From: a bacterium
Lineage (GTDB): Bacteria > Planctomycetota > Planctomycetia > Pirellulales > Pirellulaceae
Assembly: GCA_024743355.1 (NCBI GenBank)
Contig: JANSWS010000035.1
Location: forward strand, 1 to 32,881
Length of the DNA stretch: 32,881 nt
Direction of reading: 5' to 3'
How positions within the stretch are numbered: the stretch's first letter is position 1; each line of letters begins with the position of its first letter. Under the pieces are notes generated by a model. That model was not told where the DNA came from. It was given only the letters and a program-made list of their open reading frames with translations, and made no database searches. Both the position numbers and the translations under genes were made by a program. This document shows positions 25,008 to 32,632 of the stretch, piece after piece.

Positions 25008-26408
25008 GTGATCTTGGCAGCGAACTCGGATTCGAAACGGCGGTTGTGGATTTTAATACCGATCTTGGTCGGTCTGACCTTGCTCGGATTGTGGTTGCGC
25101 AGCACGCAATCGTCATCGCGCAGCGGCGTGGACGAAGGTAATGCAGCCATTCATTACCTGGGTCCGGATGAATATTATCTGAATCGAGGGGCCTACATCC
25201 AGCAGGCATCCGGCGAGACACGCATGGACACGGTGTTGTTGCCTCTGATTCCAGATCCTGTGTCCGGTGCACAAGCTGCAACGGACGGAGGATATGTGGG
25301 CCCCGATGTGTGTGCTGAGTGCCATCGCGAAAATTATGAAGGACAGATGCAAACTGCTCACGCGAGAACCACCACTCTACCCTCCAGGGAAACGGTCCTG
25401 GGTTCATTTGCGGATGGCGAGAATGTGCTGCAGACCGCCAGCCCCAATCTGCGGATCGAAATGATTGAAGACCAGGGGAAGTTGTTTCAGCGGATGGTGC
25501 TGATGTCGGATGGTCAGCCTCAGGGAGGTGACTTTCCCTTTGACATCGTGACCGGATCGGGACGGGTCGGGCAAACCTATCTGTACTTCCAGGGTGAGCA
25601 TCTCTATCAATTGCATGCGTCGTACTTGAGCGGCCAGGACTCGTGGATGAACAGTCCGGGGTATTTGGACGGGGTGGCCGATTTTGCTCGACCAGTTTTA
25701 GCGGCATGTCTTGAATGTCATACAACTTACTATCAGCCCTATGAAGGGGCCGCTAATCAGTATCATCGCGAGCATTTTGTTTTGGGGGTGACCTGCGAAA
25801 AGTGTCACGGCCCCGGCGCTGAGCATGTTGAGTATCATCGACGCAATCCGGAGCAGAAGAGTGCTCATGCGATTGTGAATCCGGCCAATCTGTCAGTCGA
25901 GAGATCGCTCGAATTATGCCAGCTCTGCCACGGAGGAGATCCACTCCGCGAACTTCAGCCGCCATTTTCCTACCGTCCCGGCGAACGACTGTCTGAATAC
26001 TATGAGTTTCCTCAGTCGGATGGCAGTCAGTTGAGCACGGGTGTGCATACCAATACACAGCTGCCGAGGCTCAAACGCAGTGCATGCTTTCAACAAAGTG
26101 AGAGCATGACCTGCATCGATTGCCATAACCCGCATCAGCATGAGAGAGGCGATTTAAAGTTGTTTTCGGAACGCTGTATCCGCTGTCATGAGCCGCAGGC
26201 TTGCGGCAAATTCGAGCTGTTGGGGGAGCAGCGAATTCGCGAGAATTGCATTGACTGTCACATGCTGGAAGTCGATATGAGCGATATCAAGCTCAATAGC
26301 GGTGGTCAACGTCTGATGCCAACGATGCGTGATCATTACATTCGCGTGTGGGACGAGGCCACGGAGGAGTACCTGCAGCAGCTCGACCGGGTTACTCAAG
26401 GATTTTGA
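25008..26408 (+). CDS. Membrane-anchored heptahaem cytochrome c
   Basis: Seven CXXCH haem-binding motifs are present in a protein of 466 aa: CAECH, CLECH, CEKCH, CQLCH, CIDCH, CIRCH and CIDCH, at about residues 102, 234, 263, 304, 369, 390 and 414. An N-terminal helix (LWILIPILVGLTLLGLWL, about 13-30) with basic residues before it should anchor it to the cytoplasmic membrane with the haem domain outside. The spacing and the GPDVCAECHRENYEG segment resemble the cytochrome c554/c' (multihaem) group. A gap of about 125 residues without haem motifs lies between the first and second sites. I chose GTG 25008 because AGG sits 6 nt upstream; TTG 25002 is also in frame. It would carry electrons outside the membrane, but no donor or acceptor gene is nearby. 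The stop overlaps the end of the convergent TraB-like gene by 17 bp. Confidence 0.92.
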   Translation: MILAANSDSKRRLWILIPILVGLTLLGLWLRSTQSSSRSGVDEGNAAIHYLGPDEYYLNRGAYIQQASGETRMDTVLLPLIPDPVSGAQAATDGGYVGPDVCAECHRENYEGQMQTAHARTTTLPSRETVLGSFADGENVLQTASPNLRIEMIEDQGKLFQRMVLMSDGQPQGGDFPFDIVTGSGRVGQTYLYFQGEHLYQLHASYLSGQDSWMNSPGYLDGVADFARPVLAACLECHTTYYQPYEGAANQYHREHFVLGVTCEKCHGPGAEHVEYHRRNPEQKSAHAIVNPANLSVERSLELCQLCHGGDPLRELQPPFSYRPGERLSEYYEFPQSDGSQLSTGVHTNTQLPRLKRSACFQQSESMTCIDCHNPHQHERGDLKLFSERCIRCHEPQACGKFELLGEQRIRENCIDCHMLEVDMSDIKLNSGGQRLMPTMRDHYIRVWDEATEEYLQQLDRVTQGF

Positions 26409-27555
26409 GTAGATTGAGCATCAGATTGGCGGATTCACTCAACTGCGTTGGTTTGGCGCGGGTCAGATCCCAGGCCGGCAACCAGGCGACTTCCGAGCGA
26501 ACAAACCCAAAGTCTTGCATCAGACGTGTTTCCATATCAGGCAAATGGGCTGCGCCATAAAAGATGCCGATCTTCTTTTTGCCCGCAACGATTTGCTTTT
26601 GTAGTCCACGCAAGGCTTCTGCATTGCGGTCGACGATGAGCAACTGGTTCAGCGATTCACCCATGGCCATATCCAAGGAACCGGTAGTGGCGAACTGCTG
26701 GGCCAAGAGACGCTTCATCTTCAAGGGGTTGCCGATCATGTCTGCCAGAGTCAGCTCGTCGCCGGACAGGAGCAAGTTGTTCGCTTGCGGATTGGAGCTA
26801 GCCAGATTCTGCTGACGCATCACATCCGCCAGCGTGTCCAAGACCAGCGTGATTGCGGTGTCGCCCCGTTCGGCCATCTTTTCCGCAATTTGATTGGGGG
26901 ACATGTCGGCACGTACCAAGTGTGATTTGGTGTAGTCAATTTGTTCCAGCTGCGATTCCAAACCCAGCATGTTCTTTATTCCGTCTTGCATCATGCCCAC
27001 GGGATTAAAGCCTGCTTCCGGGCGTTTGCCTCCCAGCGGAATCTGGGTGCCCTCGGGCGCTACCAATTCGTAGAGCAGTACATCGTAGCTGTCGAACAGC
27101 TGGTTGAGGGCTGCGTAATACTCCAATTCACCGACATGTACGGCACCAATCAAATCGACTTGAATATCACCCTGGTTGGGAGATCGATAACTCGCCACGG
27201 CAGTATCTAAAGATCGTGGCTCGCCCTGTTCCGATCGCAGCCTGAGGAACTCAAATTGAGTGCTATTGCTCTGTTCCTTGGCTTGCCCAGTTGGGGACGA
27301 AGACCCGGAAATGGATTCTCCGGAAGCTGCATTCGTATCGTCGGCCGGCCTGGGAGAATTCTGGTCCAGGAAAGCCTGCACCTCGGCTTTGAAGCTCTCG
27401 TTATCCAGATTGGATGTTGGCTTGTACGGCTGAGGCGGTTTGCCGTCTTGGGACCAGCACAAGGTCGTGGCACCAGTCAATAGCATGCCCATGACGAGTG
27501 GCGAGAGGGTCGTTAGCCGCCAGCTGGAGCGGACATACGTGGTGCTTTGAAACAT
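26392..27555 (-). CDS. Secreted TraB/TIKI-like protein (GX2H putative metalloprotease superfamily)
   Basis: The protein is 387 aa. An N-terminal signal peptide (LSPLVMGMLLTGATTLCWSQ, about 17-36) is followed by a linker rich in Ser, Asn and Gln (about 40-100). The folded domain has the two GX2H motifs that define the TraB/TIKI/EreA-like superfamily: GAVH at 137-140, followed by the conserved Glu in YELV (163), and GAAH at 334-337, with VDRN at 308-311 between them. In the TIKI branch these His and Glu residues bind metal for proteolysis; activity here is inferred from conserved residues only. The start at 27555 has AGGG 8 nt upstream. It is convergent with, and overlaps by 17 bp, the heptahaem cytochrome gene, which might allow antisense interference between the two transcripts. 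The substrate is unknown. Confidence 0.8.
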   Translation of the reverse strand: MFQSTTYVRSSWRLTTLSPLVMGMLLTGATTLCWSQDGKPPQPYKPTSNLDNESFKAEVQAFLDQNSPRPADDTNAASGESISGSSSPTGQAKEQSNSTQFEFLRLRSEQGEPRSLDTAVASYRSPNQGDIQVDLIGAVHVGELEYYAALNQLFDSYDVLLYELVAPEGTQIPLGGKRPEAGFNPVGMMQDGIKNMLGLESQLEQIDYTKSHLVRADMSPNQIAEKMAERGDTAITLVLDTLADVMRQQNLASSNPQANNLLLSGDELTLADMIGNPLKMKRLLAQQFATTGSLDMAMGESLNQLLIVDRNAEALRGLQKQIVAGKKKIGIFYGAAHLPDMETRLMQDFGFVRSEVAWLPAWDLTRAKPTQLSESANLMLNLLKILE

Positions 27556-27702
27556 GTTGTTTCCCTGAACGAAATACGGGAGATTTTCGACCTAGGCTTG
27601 GGGGCCTTGTCTTGGCCCGACAGAACAGGCCCGAAGTGCCATTCGCTTAGCCGGTGCGTATATTGTAGCGCTAACCCAGTTTTCGAACACTTTATTCGGC
27701 AG

Positions 27703-27777
27703 GTAGGATCCGCTTGCCGAGCGGTTCCTTGCGACGTTTGATTTTGGCCGGAGGGTCGTTTGTGGTCGGACGCTCGA
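27703..27777. repeat. 75-bp direct repeat, copy 1
   Basis: This copy pairs with 28159-28233. The first 31 bp of both are identical, starting GTAGGATCCGCTTGCCGAGC, and the rest is diverged but ends GGTCGGACG-TCGA in both. The core can form CCGCT-TGCCG-AGCGG. The two copies frame the gap between the TraB-like and sulfatase genes. Confidence 0.85.
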
Positions 27778-27982
27778 CTGCCGCCGCCCCTGGGTAAACG
27801 GCCTCACCCTATTCACGACGGCCTGAAAGGCCATAACATACGGCGACGTAAGATAAACGACGCGAACAGGATGGGATCGCAATAGTCGGAATCGCCGCGA
27901 TGAAATCCCATCACAATCGGTTGGCATTCGCACGGCGGATGTTGCGTCCTCGCAGGGCTTCTTGCTGGAAAATCACACTTAA

Positions 27983-28027
27983 CCCAGGGCGACGCTCTGC
28001 GGCTACGCCGCGGCGCTCTGCCCTGGG
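27983..28027. repeat. Nested hairpin CCCAGGGC ... GCCCTGGG with inner GCGGC-TAC-GCCGC
   Basis: The outer 8-bp arms (27983-27990 and 28020-28027) are perfect and enclose an inner 5-bp hairpin (27999-28011). Other short hairpins nearby are GGCC-TGAAA-GGCC (about 27823) and GGCCC-TTC-GGGCC (about 28040). Together with the 75-bp direct repeats they account for most of 27556-28293, where I see no gene. Confidence 0.75.
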
Positions 28028-28158
28028 CTGGTATGTCGTTGGCCCTTCGGGCCGTTCTTTTGCACTATTAGGTGGACATTGCTCGGGCGCCTAAGCCTTG
28101 CGGTCAAGCCAACTGCCACCGCGCAGCCACGCTCCTGTTCGGCAACCGGGAGGTACAA

Positions 28159-28233
28159 GTAGGATCCGCTTGCCGAGCGGTTCCTTGCGAAGTTTGCTCT
28201 CTGCCAGACGATCGTTCGCGGTCGGACGTTCGA
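28159..28233. repeat. 75-bp direct repeat, copy 2
   Basis: This is the partner of 27703-27777 in the same orientation, about 60 bp upstream of the sulfatase start. Confidence 0.85.
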
Positions 28234-28305
28234 TGGTCTAATATATCGATAAACTGATTGCTGCTGGTTGTTTGCCCTGCCCCCTCTCAAGACATGGTTG
28301 GATCA

Positions 28306-29904
28306 ATGCAAAAGCAATTTCGCACGATCTTTGTGGTGTTTTTCGGGACCGCTTGGACGGCTTTGGGACTTTTGCCCCAGGCGGAGTGGACGCCGGCCCA
28401 GGAGAGACCAAACATCCTGTTTGCGATCGCCGACGATTGGTCTTACGGCCATGCAACAGCTTATGGATGTGCATGGGTTGAAACTCCCAGTTTCGACCGC
28501 TTGGCACGCGAGGGGTTGTTGTTTCAGAACGCGTATACACCCAATGCGAAGTGTGCTCCTTCGCGAGCAACAATTCTCACCGGGCGCTATTCCTGGCAAT
28601 TGGAGCAGGCGGGCAATCACATGGCCATCTTCCCTGCCAAGTTCGGAGGATTTGTCGAGCGTCTGGCGAGCGACGGTTATTTTGCAGGATACACGGGTAA
28701 GGGCTGGGGGCCCGGTATTGCCAACGATGTGAATGGCGCGGCAAGAGAGATTACGGGTAAGCGCTACAGCGGACGTCAAGCTCAGCCTCCGGCCAAGGAC
28801 ATTTCTCGCATCGATTACGCGGCGAACTTCGGTGACTTTCTCCAGGACGTGCCGGATGGGCAGCCGTGGGTTTTCTGGTATGGAGCCCTTGAGCCACATC
28901 GCAGTTACGAATTCCAATCGGGGGTCAAAGCCGGTAAACAATTGAGCGATATTGACCGAGTTCCCTCCTATTGGCCGGATACGGAAACGGTTCGGCACGA
29001 TATGCTGGATTATGCCGTTGAAGTCGAGCACTTTGATGCCCACCTCGGAAAGATTCTAGAACAATTAGAAGCATCTGGGCAGCTGGATAATACGCTGATC
29101 GTGGCGACCTCCGACCATGGAATGCCTTTTCCCAGGGTCAAGGGGCAGGCTTACTCGCACTCGAACCACATTCCTCTGGCGATACGCTGGCCGCGAGGCG
29201 TTCAAGGAACTGGACGTGTCATTGATGATTTCGTGAATTTCACGGATTTGGCCCCCACATTTCTCGAGGTCGCCGGTGTTACCGAACCTGGACCGATCAT
29301 GCAATCGCTCAGCGGAAGAAGCCTGACGGATATCTTTGAATCCGAAGCCTCTGGGCAAGTCAATCCCGAGCGAGACCACGTTCTGGTTGGTAAGGAACGA
29401 CATGATATTGGGCGGCCGAACAACGGCGGGTATCCGATTCGCGGCATTGCCAATGGTGATTTCTTGCTCGTTCGGAATTATGCCGTCGATCGCTGGCCAG
29501 CCGGAGACCCGGTTACTGGCTATTTGAACTGTGACGGCAGCCCAACCAAGAGCCTGGTTTTAGAGCTCAGACGCAGCGGTGAGAACCGGAGTTGGTGGGA
29601 CTTGTGCTTTGGCAAGCGGCCCGAGTTAGAGTTGTACAACCTCAGGACCGATCCGGATTGCGTGACGAATCTGGCCACGCTGGATCGTTACGCGGACGTA
29701 CTCAGCCGCCTGGATCAGCAGATGCAACAAGAACTCAAGCAACAGGGCGACCCACGTATGTTTGGCCAGGGAGATGTATTTGATCGCTATGAATATTCGG
29801 CCAGTGAAACCAATAATTTCTACGAGCGATTCCTGAGTGGGGAGGCCTTGAGGGCCGGCTGGGTCAATCGCAGCGACTTTGAGCCGGAGCCAATCGACGA
29901 CTGA
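28306..29904 (+). CDS. Secreted sulfatase, S1 family (heparan N-sulfatase / SGSH-like type)
   Basis: This 532-aa protein has an N-terminal hydrophobic signal (about 6-23) and then the S1 sulfatase fold. D43 and D44 (IADDW) bind calcium. CAPSR at 83-87 is the sulfatase signature in which Cys83 is oxidised to formylglycine. The segment around it ([26 protein letters not shown]) resembles the SGSH-like S1_8 group, and SDHGMP plus a later [10 protein letters not shown] supply further active-site residues. Sulfatases release sulfate from polysaccharides or small esters, and marine planctomycetes are rich in them. I chose ATG 28306; ATG 28294 is in frame, and a TTG at 28258 would give a poor leader. 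No anaerobic or aerobic sulfatase-maturating enzyme is in the window, so one is needed from elsewhere. Family is secure; the subtype is by resemblance only. Confidence 0.92.
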   Translation: MQKQFRTIFVVFFGTAWTALGLLPQAEWTPAQERPNILFAIADDWSYGHATAYGCAWVETPSFDRLAREGLLFQNAYTPNAKCAPSRATILTGRYSWQLEQAGNHMAIFPAKFGGFVERLASDGYFAGYTGKGWGPGIANDVNGAAREITGKRYSGRQAQPPAKDISRIDYAANFGDFLQDVPDGQPWVFWYGALEPHRSYEFQSGVKAGKQLSDIDRVPSYWPDTETVRHDMLDYAVEVEHFDAHLGKILEQLEASGQLDNTLIVATSDHGMPFPRVKGQAYSHSNHIPLAIRWPRGVQGTGRVIDDFVNFTDLAPTFLEVAGVTEPGPIMQSLSGRSLTDIFESEASGQVNPERDHVLVGKERHDIGRPNNGGYPIRGIANGDFLLVRNYAVDRWPAGDPVTGYLNCDGSPTKSLVLELRRSGENRSWWDLCFGKRPELELYNLRTDPDCVTNLATLDRYADVLSRLDQQMQQELKQQGDPRMFGQGDVFDRYEYSASETNNFYERFLSGEALRAGWVNRSDFEPEPIDD

Positions 29905-29911
29905 TTGTCCG

Positions 29912-29979
29912 ATAGTCGCCTTTCGCTCCGCGAAAGCTGCGGAGAAGAACGCTACTTTCGCGGAGCGAAAGGCGACTAT
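29912..29979. repeat. REP pair (BIME-like) at the 3' end of the RAYT gene
   Basis: Perfect 25-bp arms (29912-29936 and 29955-29979) flank an 18-nt centre. Each arm contains CTTTCGC-TCC-GCGAAAG. The stop codon of the transposase gene (29976-29978) is inside the right arm. The centre is close to the reverse complement of the centre of the unit at 7557-7622. Confidence 0.95.
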
Positions 29980-30620
29980 GGTTCGTGTTTGCGATAGTAG
30001 AATTCGCCTGGCTTGAGTCCGGCTTTGTGGGGATTGTCCGCGATGTATCGTTTCAGATAAGCGTATTGCTCCGGGCTGCGGACAAGATGGTCGAAAGGTT
30101 CCTGTTGCCAGAACTTGCCTTTCTCACCGATCGCTTGATGGATTCGGAATGCGGTGTAGTGAAGCCACGAATCACACTGGTCTCTCATGCTGTGCTCCGT
30201 TGCGAACGCCGCCAGCAGGTGAACGTGATTCGGCATCACGACAAAGTCGCCCATCCGGTAGCGGTGCCCATCGAAGTACATCAGAGCATTAGCCACGATT
30301 GTTGCCAGTTCGGGACGGCGAAGCAGACAACGCCCGTGACAGGTGTCCAAAAAGTCCTCTCGAACGCGGTTGAACTCCATTTTGAATTGTTGCTGCTCCT
30401 TGACATCCAAATTTGGCACCACTTCCGACCAATGACCTGGATGGCCGCGTCGATAAATCCACTCTTGCTTCTCACGTTCCCATCGTTCCAAGACGTTGCG
30501 TGGAATGGAATCTTGCGTCCGAAAAGTGATGAAGACGATCGCGCCGGCTTGCGACCAGTGAGGTCGATAGTGCTCGCTGATGGACAATTCCGCTTTCGGA
30601 TCGAACAGTTCGCCAAGCAT
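29976..30620 (-). CDS. REP-associated tyrosine transposase (RAYT / TnpA_REP, Y1_Tnp domain)
   Basis: The 214-aa protein has the HUH motif of Y1 single-strand transposases in VVMPNHVHLL, with His132 and His134. The C-terminal part has YAYLKRYIADNPHKAGL, which holds the candidate nucleophile tyrosine (Y186, Y188 or Y192) and the NP-KAG ending seen in RAYTs. N-terminal residues about 20-36 (HWSQAGAIVFITFRTQD) match the start of the Y1_Tnp fold. RAYTs bind and cut REP hairpins as single-stranded DNA. They are usually single-copy and domesticated, and lack their own flanking IS ends. The gene fits this: a REP arm ends upstream within a few bases of the ATG (30625-30647) and a REP pair overlaps the stop. 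It lies between two sulfatase genes. Length and motifs are complete, so activity is possible. Family is secure; function on these repeats is inferred. Confidence 0.93.
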   Translation of the reverse strand: MLGELFDPKAELSISEHYRPHWSQAGAIVFITFRTQDSIPRNVLERWEREKQEWIYRRGHPGHWSEVVPNLDVKEQQQFKMEFNRVREDFLDTCHGRCLLRRPELATIVANALMYFDGHRYRMGDFVVMPNHVHLLAAFATEHSMRDQCDSWLHYTAFRIHQAIGEKGKFWQQEPFDHLVRSPEQYAYLKRYIADNPHKAGLKPGEFYYRKHEP

Positions 30621-30624
30621 AAAA

Positions 30625-30647
30625 AGTCGCCATTCGCTCCGCGAAAG
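30625..30647. repeat. Single REP arm just upstream of the RAYT start
   Basis: AGTCGCCATTCGCTCCGCG continues to AAAG. One T-to-A change leaves a mismatch in the stem relative to the other copies. It lies 4 nt from the ATG and would be part of the transcript leader. Confidence 0.85.
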
Positions 30648-30720
30648 AAGCGGGTGAGGTGAGTGTAGCTGTTGCGAAGGCTAGTGTCCGAATCCTATGC
30701 AATAAAGCTGCGTTTCGCTA

Positions 30721-30743
30721 CTTTCGCGGAGCGAAAGGCGACT
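30721..30743. repeat. REP arm, opposite orientation to the arm at 30625
   Basis: CTTTCGCGGAGCGAAAGGCG followed by ACT matches the right arm of the REP pairs. With the arm at 30625 it forms an inverted pair 73 bp apart. Confidence 0.88.
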
Positions 30744-30775
30744 GTCTAGCGTCAATTGATCGGATGCTCTCGCTA

Positions 30776-30800
30776 CTTTCGCGGAGCGAAAGGCGACTAT
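30776..30800. repeat. REP arm, complete 25-nt right-arm copy
   Basis: This arm is identical to the right arms at 7598-7622 and 29955-29979 and lies 18 bp from the stop of the second sulfatase gene. Confidence 0.9.
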
Positions 30801-30818
30801 AAGGAGCCGAAATGGGAG

Positions 30819-32351
30819 TCAGAGGGCTTCCGCGGGAATGGCTGCCCGCATTTCTTCGATCACTCTTTGAAATTGTGTCTGACGAATCAGGTTGGTCCAT
30901 TCGTGAGGATCTTTTGTCAGGTCATACAGCTCTTCACTGCCATCGCGGTAACGGATGTATCTCCAGCCTTGGGATCGTAGGCTGACATTGCCAGCGTCGA
31001 AACTGGTGACAATCCGGCGATTCGCAGCGGGTGTCGTGTCGGGGTGGGTTTGGCCATGCAGTAGCGGAACCAAGCTCAAGCCATCCAAATCATCCGGGGC
31101 TGGCAGCTGGCACAGTTCTGTCAAGGTTGGATACAGATCGATCAGGCTAACGGGCTGATCAATCGTGATTCCCCGCGCGTAAGCCTGGCCGGCCTGAAGC
31201 GGCGGGACAACGATCAAGGGGACACGCGTCGAGCGTTCCCAGCCGGTCCATTTTCCCCAGTGCTGTTTTTCACCCAGATGCCAGCCATGGTCGCTCCACA
31301 GTACGATCCAGGTGTTGTCGCGATAGCTGCTCTGCTGGAGCGCCTCGATCAGACGCCCAATTTGCGCGTCCACGAAGCTGGTGCAAGCCAGATAAGATTT
31401 GACCGCTTCTTTCCACTGGTCGTGCGCGATGACCGTTTGGTGAGAGCCGGCAGTGATCGCTTCTAAAGCCCAACGTTTTCCGCTGGGGCTGAGATCTTCC
31501 AAGTCGTCCGCCAAATGCGTCGGAAGTTGGATCTCAGTTCCCTGGAAGCGTTCAAAATATTTTTTGGGTGCCCAGAGCGGAATATGCGGACGGTAGTAGC
31601 CCACGCATAAGAGAGTGGGTTGCTCCGAGGGTGCTTTTAGCTGCTCCATGGCCCAATCGGTGATTTGGGTGTCGCCCATATCAGCATCGGCAACGTCGAA
31701 AGGCCCCCAGTCAAAGGATTCTCCGTCTCTGGACTGAGGGTTGCGATCCGAGGGCATGCGATTGAGAGGAAGAACGATCTCGGTGCCCTGGAGTTGGAGC
31801 GTATGAATCGGGTTTTGCGTTCCCTTGGTGGGCAATTCTTCCTCGGTGTAGGCGACCGACTGTTTGGTAAGCGGACTCCAACGTTGTTCGACGTTGAAAT
31901 GCGCATCAAACATTTGGCGGTTGGCTGCCTCTCCGGAGTGCATCAACTTGCCGGTCCCGAATGTGCGGTAGCCTGCTTCGTGAAAGGCTCTTGGAATCAC
32001 CTTTACAGCAGGCTCCAGCTGGAAGAGTTTCTTGCTGTCGTTCGACCACACCCCGGTTTTCCACGGCATGCGTCCTGAAAAGATTGCTGCGCGAGAAGGA
32101 TTGCATGCGGGCGAAGCGCAATGCGCATTTGCAAATAAGACCCCGCGGCTCGCCAATTGATCGATGTTGGGTGTCAAGGCCTGGGGATGTCCACCCAAGC
32201 ATCCGATCCAGTCGTTGAGATCATCGATGGCGATCATGAGCACGTTGGGCTGACCAGCGGTCGGTTCCGCGTGGAGCTTGGTAAGCCCACCCAGCCCGGC
32301 CAGCAGCATCGCGAAGTAAATCCACGGCATCACGGAACGTTGCGTTCGCAT
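30819..32351 (-). CDS. Secreted sulfatase, S1 family (iduronate-2-sulfatase-like type)
   Basis: The 510-aa protein has a signal peptide (PWIYFAMLLAGLGGLTKLHA, about 9-28). Calcium ligands D43 and D44 are in AIDDLNDW. CNPSR at 83-87 is the formylglycine signature, inside ACNPSRAAIFSGRMPWKTGV, which resembles the IDS-like S1_7 group. A second active-site segment is WSDHGWHLGEKQHWGKWTGW, with Asp, His and Lys. Substrates are probably sulfated polysaccharides, acted on outside the cytoplasm. The ATG at 32351 has a weak GAGAG 5 nt upstream; Met8 is an alternative. It reads towards the RAYT gene and its stop is 18 bp from a REP arm. The other sulfatase in the window is of a different S1 type, so the two are not a recent duplicate pair. 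Family is secure; specificity is not. Confidence 0.93.
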   Translation of the reverse strand: MRTQRSVMPWIYFAMLLAGLGGLTKLHAEPTAGQPNVLMIAIDDLNDWIGCLGGHPQALTPNIDQLASRGVLFANAHCASPACNPSRAAIFSGRMPWKTGVWSNDSKKLFQLEPAVKVIPRAFHEAGYRTFGTGKLMHSGEAANRQMFDAHFNVEQRWSPLTKQSVAYTEEELPTKGTQNPIHTLQLQGTEIVLPLNRMPSDRNPQSRDGESFDWGPFDVADADMGDTQITDWAMEQLKAPSEQPTLLCVGYYRPHIPLWAPKKYFERFQGTEIQLPTHLADDLEDLSPSGKRWALEAITAGSHQTVIAHDQWKEAVKSYLACTSFVDAQIGRLIEALQQSSYRDNTWIVLWSDHGWHLGEKQHWGKWTGWERSTRVPLIVVPPLQAGQAYARGITIDQPVSLIDLYPTLTELCQLPAPDDLDGLSLVPLLHGQTHPDTTPAANRRIVTSFDAGNVSLRSQGWRYIRYRDGSEELYDLTKDPHEWTNLIRQTQFQRVIEEMRAAIPAEAL

Positions 32352-32632
32352 AGGTCTCTCGCTTCTTCAGTGCAAAGGTCGTCCAAGGGGTGGTCTGATT
32401 CTATGCTTTCGGAATGACGACTGCATGGTAATAGTGGCAATCACGACGTGACTTGCCCATATTCCACGTATCCATCACGATCGCGCGCGATCTTGTAGGC
32501 TCGTAACCAACGCAGCCCACCGACAATTCGGCAGCGTGACAAGCCGTGATAAACATACGAGGAGGAGTGCAGTTACGGCCAGAGTGGACGCATTTCTGCT
32601 GATGGCTCGAAGTGAATGGGAAAGCCCAGGTG

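Noticed and set aside
27592-27933. Minus-strand frame of 113 codons in the gap before the first sulfatase
   Set aside because: It is composed largely of translated intergenic repeats (for example RNRSASGSYLP appears in another frame at 28003-28290).
29985-30662. Plus-strand frame of 225 codons opposite the RAYT gene
   Set aside because: The minus-strand frame has the HUH and tyrosine motifs in order; the plus-strand frame has none and ends in translated REP sequence.
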